From Botrytis cinerea B05.10 (Eukaryota > Ascomycota > Leotiomycetes > Helotiales > Sclerotiniaceae), in assembly GCF_000143535.2 (NCBI RefSeq), contig NC_037318.1:248001-312000 (forward strand): a stretch of 64,000 nt of DNA, written 5' to 3'. The number at the start of each line of letters is the position of its first letter. Position 1 is the stretch's first letter. This document shows positions 37,201 to 46,193 of this stretch, one piece after another. Under the pieces are notes generated by a model, which was not told where the DNA came from, searched no databases, and saw only the letters and a program-made list of their open reading frames with translations. A program made the translations under genes and the position numbers.

Positions 37201-39703
37201 AGAACGCTTGGATGCAGAAGGAACGATCATTAGAGACGAGTACGATGTGATTACTTCACAAAGTGGAATGCCAGCAGCGTTGAGCACTCCCACCATGCGC
37301 ACTTCAGATACACCCACACACGAGCAGGACTCGGGGGTGAATCTGGGGGGTGGAGACGAGCTCGTGAATCGTCATAGCAGGCTCACACCACAGGATCTAC
37401 AGTCAGAAGAGGCCCTTGATGTAGAAAACCTATCACACAACGAACGTTTTGATCATGATCACACAAAGGAGGCTGCACGTTCTACTCCCATCACACAACC
37501 AACAATCATTCAAGAACAGATCGACAGTATGGACTATGAGACAACTGGTCACGCAACAGACGTAGTTCGCGGAGAATATGTCAGCGACACAGAAAATCAC
37601 CCTACTAATGACTCAGATTCTTACTCAGTTGAAGAAGTGACTTCACCGCCAAGGCTACCAAACTTAACACGAACAATCGATCAATTTAAGGAAGATCAAC
37701 TCTCATTGCTCCCTGATCAACCACTCAAGAGACAAAGAGTAATGAAGATCGAAATACCAAAGCCAACTCTGGATCCTTCAGAATATCAAATATTCGACTT
37801 CAGTCAAGATAATCCTCAAACAGACTATTCTCCAACTCACCAACACCACACACGTCGACGTCTGCGTTTACAAGAGCAAGCTCCAAAACCATCGAACAAA
37901 ACATTCATTGGAACATTAATCGCGAGTATGTCGAATGGAGGTAGTTCAAGAATAAAAGATTTTCATGAAACATTCTGGCCTAGCCACCCAATTACGGAAG
38001 GAGATGACTCTTTCGTAACAATGCACAGCGTGGTCGCAGCCGCTATACGCACTAAACCCAATCCACCGACTCTCCTGAATAAGGATCAGTTAGAGGCATT
38101 GCCAAAGGTTCATCTCTCAGGTCTACCTAAACCACCCAAACGCTACCAGCACCTTAAAGACCACTTTCTAGGCCCCTGGTTCAAGCATGAGTGTGAAATT
38201 GAAATCAACAACCTGAAAGACCGCAAAACCTGGCACAAGATAAACGCAGAGGACGCACCAATCGCTCCTATTCCACTGCAATGGGTATTCACCTACAAAT
38301 GCGACGAGCAAGGTTTTCTCACTAGATGTAGAGCAAGATTAGTAGTTCGAGGAGATCTACAAGCAAAAGACACGATCGAATCGACCTACGCTGCTACACT
38401 AGCCGGAAGATCATTCAGGATCGTGATGGCTCTCATAGCAAAATACGATCTGGAAACGAAGCAATTTGATGTAGTGAATGCTTTCGTCAACGCTCACAGG
38501 GATCCATCAGGGACACCAGTGGTCTGCTACTTACCTGATGGATTCAAGGAACCTAACAAATGTGTCGTCCTTGATCGCGCATTATATGGGCTCCGAGATT
38601 CCCCAGCTATCTGGTTCAAGGACTTTAGCAAGACACTCAAAGATATAGGACTTAATCAAGGCAAGGAGGAACCCTGCTTGTTCACCAACCCGGATCAGAC
38701 CGTATTAGTCTTATTCTTTGTCGATGACATTCAAATCATATATCACAAGAAGGATTCGACATCAGCCGATCAAATCATCTCTGGGATCAAAGCTGCCTAT
38801 GAACTCAGAGAATTAGGCGATACTGAATGGTTCCTGGGTATCCGCATACTACGCGATCGGGAAATGGGGAAGTTATGGCTTGCTCACGATACCTATATCG
38901 AAAAGATAGCGAAGAAATTCGAGCTCGATAAAGGAAATGCATGTACACCGCTACCACTCATCGAATTTGTCAAATTCGACGGTAAAGCTACCACTACTTA
39001 CGTACGGACCTATCAAGAAAAGGTAGGATCAGTGCTGTACACAGCAATCACTGTGAGACCAGACGCCGCATTCGCAGCATCACAACTCAGCCATTACCTC
39101 ACAAACCCATCTCCGGATCATATGAAAGCAGTTGATCACTGCATTCAATACCTTTGGAATACAAGGTATCATGCTATAGAATATAGCAACGATCAAATCC
39201 CTCAACTCCTGTCATTTTCAGACGCATCATTTGCCGATGATCAAGACTCTCGCCGATCATCACAAGGATATATCATTTCTCTGTTCGGAGGACCAGTAGT
39301 GTGGAAAGCATCACGACAAGACACCGTAACAACATCAACCACTGAAGCAGAATTGCTAGGAGTCGAACGCACATCAAAAGAAACACTAGCAACTCTCAGA
39401 TTCCTCAAAGAAATCAATCTTGTTGTTAAGCAACCAGTCACTATATTCTGCGATAATCAACAATCAATTAGATTAGTGGTAGGAGAAAACGAAAGAATCA
39501 CTACAAAACTAAGACATGTTGATATCCAGAATATGTGGTTAAGACAAGAATATGCAAAAGGGAACTTCTATCTCACATATCTTCCAACAGCTGAAATGGC
39601 GGCAGATGGTTTAACCAAGAACCTATCACGACAAAAGTTCGGCCACTTCATAGCACTTCTAAATCTCCAAGACGTGAGCATGAGGATCAAGGAAAGCAGA
39701 TAA
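34226..39703 (+). CDS. Copia Gag-Pol polyprotein
   Basis: An uninterrupted 1825-residue polyprotein. Domains in order: Gag-like N-terminus (about 1-460) with UBN2-like features and a Cys-containing patch (CPCRAEADWK) rather than a clear CCHC knuckle; aspartic protease with FDTGG at Asp469; GAG-preintegrase block LWHERSGHLG with His640; integrase core with probable Asp702, Asp765 and Glu805; a long hydrophilic linker (about 1010-1290); reverse transcriptase with PLQWVFTYK, RARLVVRG, ALYGLRDSPAIW and the catalytic FVDD box at Asp1500-Asp1501; and RNase H with FCDNQQS at Asp1743. All catalytic residues expected by eye are present. A 31-bp palindrome (36830-36860) is translated in frame between integrase and the linker as VVTSQTFREVI. 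Confidence 0.94.
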   Translation: MPKDSTDSIHLVTRGHWTKWFLQLQHLCVSKGIWKDVKPTREKIAPLTPGSTPEDSKDFIRINPDYADDWLTKDPPQLIEISELIKRNDAINTEKYNQSLEHHKAHSKDDEGDEKMQLPPTPSPCTFQDISAEYSALQGEYRSKRDTYNLMHKSYQDVYQWITETVDSSHLMEITIENDNSTALPLRMIILKLHDKLAPTLTTAKSAVAQEYRNVLQQAVLGRSDPIKWHNDWTKAYTNAKAYHVEVDDDLALINFLQAVGTRMLPTWSSAMLIQIETNNQLGLPNYSLKQYGDIFGGLAYQDSLSPRGKGIFSTLSPSTNKPSNQTVKLREFRGKEKDYRRHPDPYRCPCRAEADWKNNGSDSKHLAKDCEILQYVFTGKTGSLKTPNLSVKECNDIRHRAKDERWNSIRKIWGNKNWIPSSVATSSTNPIDPGARFNACLIQGQLGRGIYNTMESTPHPLTQCTVFDTGGAMHLVNDISLLDGQEYAPSPSSDYVESGTTRIPIIGRGTRTIKGITIRPDSEPNGDLILSNVAYIPGFHVNIVSETKLREAGLWFLGMDSTLRYGTLNNNSIVIQCIRKDNLLFLEYKPFSSYSQSLMNIPVNPSILMCPTINKKINRSFRKSYDPPKPREDSAELWHERSGHLGKEALEHLVFAARNVKIKGITRSDCADCARTHAKQVISRSPSERRPFRPFYKIQWDLFDFPRSYTGSSWLLIIKEMYSGKIFSFPLYQKTHLEVFNTIQSFLAWVLRKYNLPVVCIKQDNDTSVIGIMGNTIFENWIKQEGIELELSPPNTHESNGGSERAGQEIITKQIKMRISAGLPDRLWVEAAQAATYLYNISPRKACSFKSPNEVLESWFQNYYRSVVTSQTFREVISSPEIDHLTSDLRPSWSNIYRYGCRAYPLDKERELGINKKMYKTNPRAHIGYLVGYVPGSSIFRIWIPKLKRVIVTRNVTFDEKRTYKTDSSDHTIDIFTEQELQEYAQQLDIQERLDAEGTIIRDEYDVITSQSGMPAALSTPTMRTSDTPTHEQDSGVNLGGGDELVNRHSRLTPQDLQSEEALDVENLSHNERFDHDHTKEAARSTPITQPTIIQEQIDSMDYETTGHATDVVRGEYVSDTENHPTNDSDSYSVEEVTSPPRLPNLTRTIDQFKEDQLSLLPDQPLKRQRVMKIEIPKPTLDPSEYQIFDFSQDNPQTDYSPTHQHHTRRRLRLQEQAPKPSNKTFIGTLIASMSNGGSSRIKDFHETFWPSHPITEGDDSFVTMHSVVAAAIRTKPNPPTLLNKDQLEALPKVHLSGLPKPPKRYQHLKDHFLGPWFKHECEIEINNLKDRKTWHKINAEDAPIAPIPLQWVFTYKCDEQGFLTRCRARLVVRGDLQAKDTIESTYAATLAGRSFRIVMALIAKYDLETKQFDVVNAFVNAHRDPSGTPVVCYLPDGFKEPNKCVVLDRALYGLRDSPAIWFKDFSKTLKDIGLNQGKEEPCLFTNPDQTVLVLFFVDDIQIIYHKKDSTSADQIISGIKAAYELRELGDTEWFLGIRILRDREMGKLWLAHDTYIEKIAKKFELDKGNACTPLPLIEFVKFDGKATTTYVRTYQEKVGSVLYTAITVRPDAAFAASQLSHYLTNPSPDHMKAVDHCIQYLWNTRYHAIEYSNDQIPQLLSFSDASFADDQDSRRSSQGYIISLFGGPVVWKASRQDTVTTSTTEAELLGVERTSKETLATLRFLKEINLVVKQPVTIFCDNQQSIRLVVGENERITTKLRHVDIQNMWLRQEYAKGNFYLTYLPTAEMAADGLTKNLSRQKFGHFIALLNLQDVSMRIKESR
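36830..36860 (+). repeat. 31-bp near-palindrome, copy 2 (inside Copia pol)
   Basis: GTAACTTCGC ... GCGAAGTTATAT with an AAACTTTTC core. It is read through in the pol frame (residues about 869-878) without breaking it. Confidence 0.85.
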
Positions 39704-39715
39704 ATCGCGACAGAC

Positions 39716-39746
39716 ATAACTTCGCAAAAAGTTTGCAAAGTTATAT
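39716..39746 (+). repeat. 31-bp near-palindrome, copy 3 (after Copia pol stop)
   Basis: ATAACTTCGC ... GCAAAGTTATAT with an AAAAAGTTT core, 12 bp beyond the pol stop codon, between pol and the antisense gene. Confidence 0.85.
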
Positions 39747-39796
39747 TCACACCATATTGAAGAATGATCATAATGATCAAGCAAATTAAACGGGAT

Positions 39797-41228
39797 TTAT
39801 ATGACATATTTTCCTTCAAGAGCTCGCTTCTTTGTAGCGTACTCAATCTCAAGTGCCAACATATCCAACTGCTTCTTTTTCTCGATCAGATCGTCACTAG
39901 AATCAACAATATCATCCTTACCAACTGAATGATACTCCTCATCTAGATCACTATCATCATCCATAGAAAATGTCACCTGCTTCCCTTTTCCTTTGGCACC
40001 TGCAGGACCTGGATCAGGCTGAACAGACTTGGATCTAGTCCTAGAACTAGGACTAGCCGACGAAACCACCTTGCCACTCTTCGCACGCTTCGCAACAGGA
40101 GACTGAGGGGTCGGAGTAGATTTCCGCTTCCTAGTCGGAGAGGGAGGTAATGACTTCTTCTTAGCAGAAGGAGACAATACGGACCGGACAGGAGAAACAC
40201 TCTGTGTTGATGATGAGAGAGAGTCAAGATCGATAAACTCCTTATCCTCTTTTTCCATCGCCAACATAACTGACATCGCAACACGAGCCGATTTCTTATT
40301 AGGAATTGTTTTCTAAAAAGATGCATTAGCTCTCAAAACTCAGTAAGTAATCAATAAAATCTCTGTCACTTACTTTCCCAGGGATCGACACATGTTCGGG
40401 GTCCCAAAGCTCTACCAATCGAACAGCCAATGATCGCAAAAAGACAGGGAGAGCTGAACACTCGTGAGTATTACACTTCCAACACCGAGCTGAGCCACCA
40501 CTTTTTCTCCTGAAACACTTCCCGTGATCCTCGTGGCGACCAGACAAAAGAGATCGAACACACTCAGTACAAGGCACCTCATTCTGGACACCCTTGTTCA
40601 CTGGATCACGAGAAACAGTCTTCGAACGACCTTTTCTCCTCGATGCAACCTTGGGAACAACTTTCATCCTTTTCGACTTAGGACGAGGGGAAGGAAAATG
40701 GGAGGAGGAAGAAGACGAAGAATCATCCGACGAAGGAGATGAACTGTTTCCATCAGGAGGAAACTCCCTCATATCCCTCGAATCAGGCGAACAAAAAGGA
40801 TCCTCACGATCCGCAGCAGTGATTACAGTCTGATTGTTCTCTTCGTTATGAAGGGGCATCACGCTTCGAGCATCTCTCACTCTCTCCAACCGAGCACTAG
40901 ACTCCGCAAACAACCCAAAGCTAGGAGCAAGTTTGGCCGACTTTCTACTCTCAGAACGAGGAGAATGCGCTCGACGAGCAACAGGAACTACACGAGAATC
41001 ACAAGGACCACTCGAAGGGCCTGCAACCGTACCACTCCGTGTAGGAGTCTTGGGCAAAGGATTAACAGGAGTGAAACAACGAGAAGAATCAACCCCGCGG
41101 AAAGATTTAATATGATCAACTGTCGTCGTCAGATACAATTGAGAGAGACTACTCAAAGCAGACGAATACTCACGCAGAGGAGGAAGAATGATTCGCTCAG
41201 AATCAGAATCTCTAATTGGGGAAGGCAT
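39797..41228 (-). CDS. Antisense accessory gene of the Copia element, Cys-rich putative zinc-binding protein
   Basis: It lies between pol and the 3' LTR and is transcribed opposite to pol. Two exons (41228-40374, 40312-39797) join in frame across a 61-nt GTAAGT...TTTTTAG intron with a GCTAAT branch, giving 456 residues. The N-terminal half is Ser/Pro/Arg-rich and probably disordered. A cysteine cluster spans residues about 220-257 (C220, C223, C238, C249, C252 and C257, with His232, His235 and His255 nearby), including CTEC and RCWKCNTHEC. A block HVSIPGKK spans the splice junction. The C-terminal half has basic, nuclear-signal-like stretches (TRKRKSTP, KRAKSGK), an acidic patch (DDDSDLDEEY) and a final coiled coil (EKKKQLDMLALEIEYATKKRALE). 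Function is unknown; nuclear nucleic-acid or chromatin binding is a guess. An intron on this strand can survive retrotransposition because the genomic RNA is the other strand. Confidence 0.8.
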
Positions 41229-41712
41229 AAGGAAAAAACTGATTGAAGCTACTCAAAATCAGGACTAATCAAGTGGAAACCAACCCATTCTTATCACCTC
41301 ATTCACCAATTACCAGAGTGAAAAACTTTTCATCCTTGAAGTGGGTCATTTAGGCCTACCACCGCCACAAACACCGTGCGCGATAATCTCTCGAATCGAC
41401 ACCCATGATTAACGCGTTTGATCACTCTCAAAATCGACGGGATCAATCCTACCAGCAAGTCTCCGAGACATCAGATCACTCAACTGAGGATCTACATACA
41501 AACGCGCACGTATCCGTGTGTGCCACAGCTCATTCAGCAAAATTTTCTTTACGACATTATATCATTTTCTCCTCTTTGTTTGTGTACTCGCAGGACAGGC
41601 AGGGGAAATCAATTCGATTACCCACCTAGACCCGTTTACCACCAATCGCAGCTCAGCTGTCGCCAAGAGGATTTTCGTTTGTTTATCTATAAAAATGCAG
41701 ATCAACCGGATT
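41229..41712. other. Copia interval between antisense gene and 3' LTR
   Basis: About 480 bp upstream of the antisense gene; it presumably contains its promoter. Open frames on the + strand here (41405-41933) run into the LTR and have no domain. Confidence 0.45.
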
Positions 41713-41720
41713 TGGCTGAT

Positions 41721-41730
41721 CTGGGGGGTG
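41721..41730 (+). promoter_or_regulatory. Copia polypurine tract
   Basis: CTGGGGGGTG sits directly before the 3' LTR, where plus-strand DNA synthesis is primed in LTR elements. Confidence 0.7.
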
Positions 41731-42068
41731 TGTCACGGAAAAAACCTATATCCCGCGTAATACCACGTGGATCTCACGTGACTGTAACTTCGCACACTTC
41801 TTGCAAAGTTATATTGATCACTACGATCTCCCTTGTAGACGTATACACTCTTATCAAATTAATCACTAAGAGCTCCGCTCATAGTGATCATATCCACAAT
41901 CTACAAGGAGATCACAACTACCAATTCAGGTGATCCCATCGCCTATTCTAGGTATATATATGAGGCTTGATCCTTCTGATCAATCCTCAAGTCAATCTAG
42001 CATATTACTACTTATTATTATTATTCCCTACCACAGTGATACCAAGTGACGTAGCTATTCCCGTGATA
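41731..42068 (+). repeat. Copia 3' LTR (338 bp)
   Basis: Reads identically to the 5' LTR along its length by eye. It includes the 31-bp palindrome again at 41784-41814 and is followed by the TAAAA target duplication at 42069-42073. Confidence 0.93.
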
Positions 42069-42206
42069 TAAAAGTATTCGAATTTCTTTATTATTCGATT
42101 ACATTTTAATTGATTGATAAAACGTGTATTGAAATGAAAGATCAATAATTGAAATGAAAGTGATTTATTTGGTAATATAATCCACTCAGTGATAAAATAT
42201 GTTATA

Positions 42207-42523
42207 TAGAATTTCTAACTTGCTTTTCCTTTGATTACAGATGACCCGTAATTTAAGGAAATGAAAAAAAAAAACAAGAGAAAGATAAATTAGTTTATTT
42301 GATTAGAATTAATAGTTGTTTATAATTAAGTTATAGATTTTCTTGATTTAGATCTTAGATTTTGGATTACTTTTTATATTGAAGATGTATAGTAATATGG
42401 TTTATTAGGACCCTATATATATCCTAACAAAGAGTTGGAAATTGTATACGAGTATTAATTGTTAATCAAAATTAAAAGCTTTATAACTAGTTCATCAAGT
42501 TGATAAAAAGCTATTCCTCCGGT
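42207..42523. other. AT-rich spacer between transposon and MITE
   Basis: No gene or repeat structure recognised. Confidence 0.4.
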
Positions 42524-42971
42524 CCACCAGTGGGTGCACAGACTCACGGGATAACGTGACAGGAAAGCACAATTTTACACTCAAATTTATCAGCTTCAGA
42601 ATTTAATTAAAATTTGAAACGTGATTTTATATCGATTTGATTAGTATGTTGTATTATTCAAGCATTGAAAAAGAAGGGTTTCAAGATTTGTTTCAAAAAA
42701 AATGAGATTTGAACTCAAAAAACAAATAGTACACTCTCTTACTAAAACTTTTGATAGGGAATTATATATTCTTTTATAAAAATGCGAATATCAATCTTTT
42801 TGAGTCATTTTTGAGACTACACGATACTATTATGCTTTAAATGTATTTAGGTAAATTTCAAAGAAATCCATACATATTTTGAATTTTAGTTGAATTATTA
42901 AAAGCGCTTTTTTGGGTGTGAAATTGTACTTTCTTCGTGAGTGTCCCGTGAGTCTGTGCACCCACTGGTGG
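42524..42971. mobile_element. 448-bp MITE with CCACCAGTGGGTGCACAG ends
   Basis: Long terminal inverted repeats of about 60 bp. Both ends read inward CCACCAGTGGGTGCACAG followed by ACTCACGGGA, then diverge gradually (GGAAAGCACAATTTTACAC versus GAAAGTACAATTTCACAC). The interior is AT-rich without open frame. I see no clear target duplication, so the superfamily is uncertain. Confidence 0.72.
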
Positions 42972-43488
42972 TCACTAAAATCGCTTAGTCACCATCAATC
43001 CGTGTGAAGCGGTCACGTGGTGGCTGTGAGAAACTCTAATCGGATCTTATTACAAATCTTCCACCATATCGAAACCGAGAACCTTTTGATCTTTTCAACT
43101 CTACTTCTTCAACAACAATAAGACGGCTATGGAGCAATTCTGTCGCGATGATATTGAGATGATTGTGATTGGGCTTTTTATATCGCGTTCGGAACACCAG
43201 TTGATGGCTTTTTACACTTAGATACATTGATATCAGTTGTGCTTGGACGTTGCAGCATTGAATGGAAAGTGGATGTTAGCACTGCCCCTGACCACGCTAG
43301 AAAAGAGGACACTAGAAGGTCAGCCCTTTAACGCCGATCTCAGTATTAAACTTTGCTACAACCACCATCCGCCATCTACTCCATCACATTTTGTCGCTCT
43401 TTCGTCCAATACTTGATTTTCTGGACTTTTTGATGCATCTATTATAATTAGTCATTCAATTTCAAGGCCATTCTATTGGTTTGCTCCT
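42972..43488. other. Upstream region of the Upc2-like gene
   Basis: No gene. A - strand open frame at 43227-43036 has no domain. Confidence 0.4.
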
Positions 43489-44791
43489 ATGGCCACCAGA
43501 CGGGCTCACAGGAAGTCGCGGAAGGGATGCACCGTCTGCAAGCTGAAGCACGTCAAAGTATGTAATCATGAGCCATGCAGCGCAGTTTGCTATAATATCC
43601 ATCTCTAACATAATCAATAAGTGTGATGAACGTCGTCCCAATTGTGGAAACTGTCAAGATCGCGAGATCACCTGCATATATCCGTGGGAGAGAAAACCAC
43701 CACCTTCCACCTCCATAAGAGGGAGTTCACCGCAGGTGTCTGGTACTCAGTGCCAAGCCACAGTATTATCACCTGGTGCCCCCTTATCACCATTTCATAT
43801 GCCACAAGCATATAACATTGAAGCCCTCAAACTTCTTCACCACTACACGATCAATGTTTATGAATCTCTCAGCACTATTATTCCACAACAGAAAGTATGG
43901 CAAATATCCGTCGTACAGATAGCCATGCAAAACGATTTTCTTCTTCGTGGGATTCTTTCTTTTTCCGCTTTACATATTGCCCTTGATGGCTGCGAAAATC
44001 CTCAAATTTTGGTGGCGGAGGCTGCCCACCACCAAAACGCGGCACTGGTAGAGTACCGGCGTCTCATAAACACCAGCGACATTTCGCCAGAAAGTCAACG
44101 TGCCGCCTTCTTATTCTCAGCCTTTCTGGCCATGTGTGGATTTTGTTTCATTCGCGCAGATGGAGCCTTACTCGAGTCAAATAAGGGCGATCGCGGAATT
44201 GATAAATTCTTGACTTGCGCCAGCTTGGTCAGGGGTATGGTTAGTCTGCTTAGTCTATGGAAGGGAAACATCTTCTGTGATGAACTCCATGCTACTATAC
44301 GGAGTGGTCCGCCTATGGATTTGTACCCTGACATTGGCGGCGATGTTATTACGGAGTTGCGTGCTCTACCCGATCTTCTTACTCGCTGTGAGGCCGAAAC
44401 ATGCCCGGACACATCTAGGGTTTGCCAAGATGCCGTTCAACAGCTCTTTTACTCATTCGAGATTATCAGACAGATAAAGGTAGATAGAAGTTCGACATCG
44501 CCAATCACAGCTGGACTTATGTGGCCTGCTGGAGTTTCCAGAGACTATTTCATTCTTCTGACTCAACGAAACCCTCTTGCCGTTCTTATTCTTGCTTATT
44601 ATGGAGTTTTATTACATCGGCTCGACTCCTTCTGGTTCTTCCGGGGATGGGGAAAGCATCTAGTCGAGACAAGCGCATACATCCTGGACGATTCGTACGC
44701 TGATCTACTTGCCTTCCCGAAAGCGTCGGTGGGGCTATGTGATATTGATAATTGGTGCAGCCTCGGAGAAACTCTACAGTGCAGCTTTTAA
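43489..44791 (+). CDS. Zn(II)2Cys6 transcription factor, Upc2-like
   Basis: Two exons (43489-43557, 43622-44791) joined across a 64-nt GTATGT...ATAAG intron give 412 residues. The intron falls inside the binuclear zinc cluster and splicing completes it: C14, C17, C24, C31, C34 and C41, flanked by basic residues (RRAHRKSRKG, KLKHVK). The rest matches the effector domain of sterol-uptake-control (Upc2/Ecm22)-like fungal regulators: LLHHYT, FLLRGILSFSALHIAL, WPAGVSRDYFILLTQRNPLAVLILAYYGVLLH and SFWFFRGWGKHLVE. Likely a nuclear DNA-binding activator that recognises CGG-type sites. The C-terminus ends soon after the GWGKHLV block, as usual for the family. Its targets are not shown by context; an RTA1-family gene is next, in convergent orientation. 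Confidence 0.85.
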
Positions 44792-45131
44792 GCAAGCCTC
44801 AAGGTCAAATGGCCATACGGGATCAGCTTTTCCCAAATACTTTTCCAGGTATTATAAAGTCAATCCTGGTTATTCTAATTCAAAAAATTCGATCAACAAA
44901 TATCAGCATTGACACAAAGTTTGTTGGTATATGACATGTAAAGGTATATTTGTGTAACGCTACCGGTATATCAAATATAATTATAATCAGGTTTTACTAT
45001 GGTTATGGCAACATTCAATCTCCTTCTCAATCTTTGCTGCCAATATATATTAAATATTTAACCTTTGACGCTAAAAAGCCACACTACAATTTATCAATCC
45101 GCCAGCAATTCTAGCTATCCCTCTTCAGACT
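44792..45131. other. Convergent 3' interval
   Basis: AT-rich 3' flanks of two convergent genes; nothing else seen. Confidence 0.5.
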
Positions 45132-46193
45132 TCAAACTCCCGAACCCCGGCTACGCAGAGACATGCCCGGGCTTCTATACAAAGTCGCCTTGTCTCCCAT
45201 TACATCGGATGGGTGGAAAATGTTGAGTATCACCATTACGAAGAACATCAATGTTGCGTCGAAGATGTAAGCAAAAGCCTCATGCGACAGCAGATACCCA
45301 TCATTTCCACCAGCATACTCGATCAAGCGGAAAGCTGAACGGATCAGGATTAGTGCGCTTGTAACATACAAAACGTACAGCAAAGCCTCCCAGTTCTTGT
45401 TCTTCATCATGTATTTAACGGACATTCTCATTGGCTCGGTGTTTGCGGTTCTTTGAAATCGACGATGGAAGATAGTCGCGGTGAATATGAAGACGCTGAA
45501 GAAGGCAAGTTGGATGGCAAGACCCGCTATCGTAATATGCTCTCCAGTCGCCAAAGCGCTAGTTGTTCCGCTAGCCATGATTCCTCCACCTGTATAAAAT
45601 CACCTCTAGATCAGTACATATTCCTCACTCTCAACATTCGGGTGGAGGGGGACAAGAGAACGCAAAGCAACATACCGGCTGCTTGACTCAAAAATGCAAT
45701 GACATCTCCAATGACGAAAATCTTGGTCATCCACTTCTTGCGGATGGGTGACAGGTCTTCGGCGTCGAGTGCGACGATCAGTCGTCCGAGAACCATGTAT
45801 ATCGAAGCGGCGAAGAGTGCCGGTGCGAGTAAGATCAGAATCGTGGTGATGCTGTAGATGGGAATGGACTCTGTGTTGGAATGCGCCATAATTCGGAAGA
45901 TGTATCCGACAACTTCGACTGTTTGCGCATTGTATGAGATTGTGGTCTTGAATGGAGGGAGCGGGGGGCTGGAATGAGATGGAAATGAGGTGAAGAAAAT
46001 AGAAAACAAACATACAAATACCGCCAATAACAAGAGGAGTGAAGTACCATGATCGGGCCCTGATCATCTGGTATATGTGATACAATGTCGTAGCTGCGAA
46101 CACGACCAGAAAGATCACGGCCGCTACTATATTCGGCGTGTAACGGTAAAGTTTGTAGACTGGATTGTCTGTCGGGGCCGAGGAGTCAGACAT
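45132..46193 (-). CDS. RTA1-family lipid-translocating-exporter-like membrane protein
   Basis: Three exons (46193-46016, 45918-45676, 45589-45132) join in frame to 292 residues; the introns are 97 and 86 nt, GT-AG. Splicing creates the family blocks VIGGI-FEVVGYIFR and SQAA-GGGIMAS. About seven transmembrane segments are visible: NIVAAVIFLVVFAATTLYHI, then around FTPLVIGGI, ITTILILLAPALFAASIYMV, IFVIGDVIAFLSQAA, ITIAGLAIQLAFFSVFIF, EALLYVLYVTSALILIRSAF and AFAYIFDATLMFFVMVILN. The motif RxxFRxxE appears as RSAFRLIE. RTA1 proteins of fungi are linked to lipid or toxic-compound (7-aminocholesterol) resistance; the substrate here is unknown. Confidence 0.85.

Larger units (their letters stand above)
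33793..42068 (+). mobile_element. Full-length Copia (Ty1/copia) LTR retrotransposon
   Basis: An 8276-bp element on the + strand with two 338-bp LTRs that look identical throughout, a 5-bp TAAAA target duplication, a primer-binding site, one uninterrupted Gag-Pol frame of 1825 codons, an antisense accessory gene between pol and the 3' LTR, and a polypurine tract. Integrase lies before reverse transcriptase, which defines the Copia order. Identical LTRs, an intact pol and no RIP-type decay indicate a very recent insertion, in contrast to the decayed pogo element it sits in. It may still be mobile (inference). Confidence 0.93.
32070..42202 (-). mobile_element. pogo/Fot1-like DNA transposon, RIP-decayed and split by a Copia insertion
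   Basis: The outer ends are inverted repeats of about 30 bp (left ACATGTTTTATCACTGAGTG, right its near-perfect complement ending at 42202), flanked by TA at 32068-32069 and 42203-42204. Subtracting the nested Copia and its 5-bp duplication leaves 1852 bp, the usual size of a Fot1/pogo element. The left end repeats the word GAGTGGATTA twice. The transposase is on the - strand and heavily mutated. The element is inactive; it served as the landing site for the much younger Copia element. Confidence 0.82.

Noticed and set aside
39716..39746. A loxP-like recombination site
   Set aside because: The outer ATAACTTCG/CGAAGTTAT words resemble loxP arms, but the spacing is about 5 bp shorter, the inner arm bases differ and no tyrosine recombinase is nearby. 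I treat the likeness as coincidence.
41405..41933. + strand frames before and in the Copia 3' LTR
   Set aside because: They read into LTR sequence, have no domain, and are only partly present at the 5' LTR.
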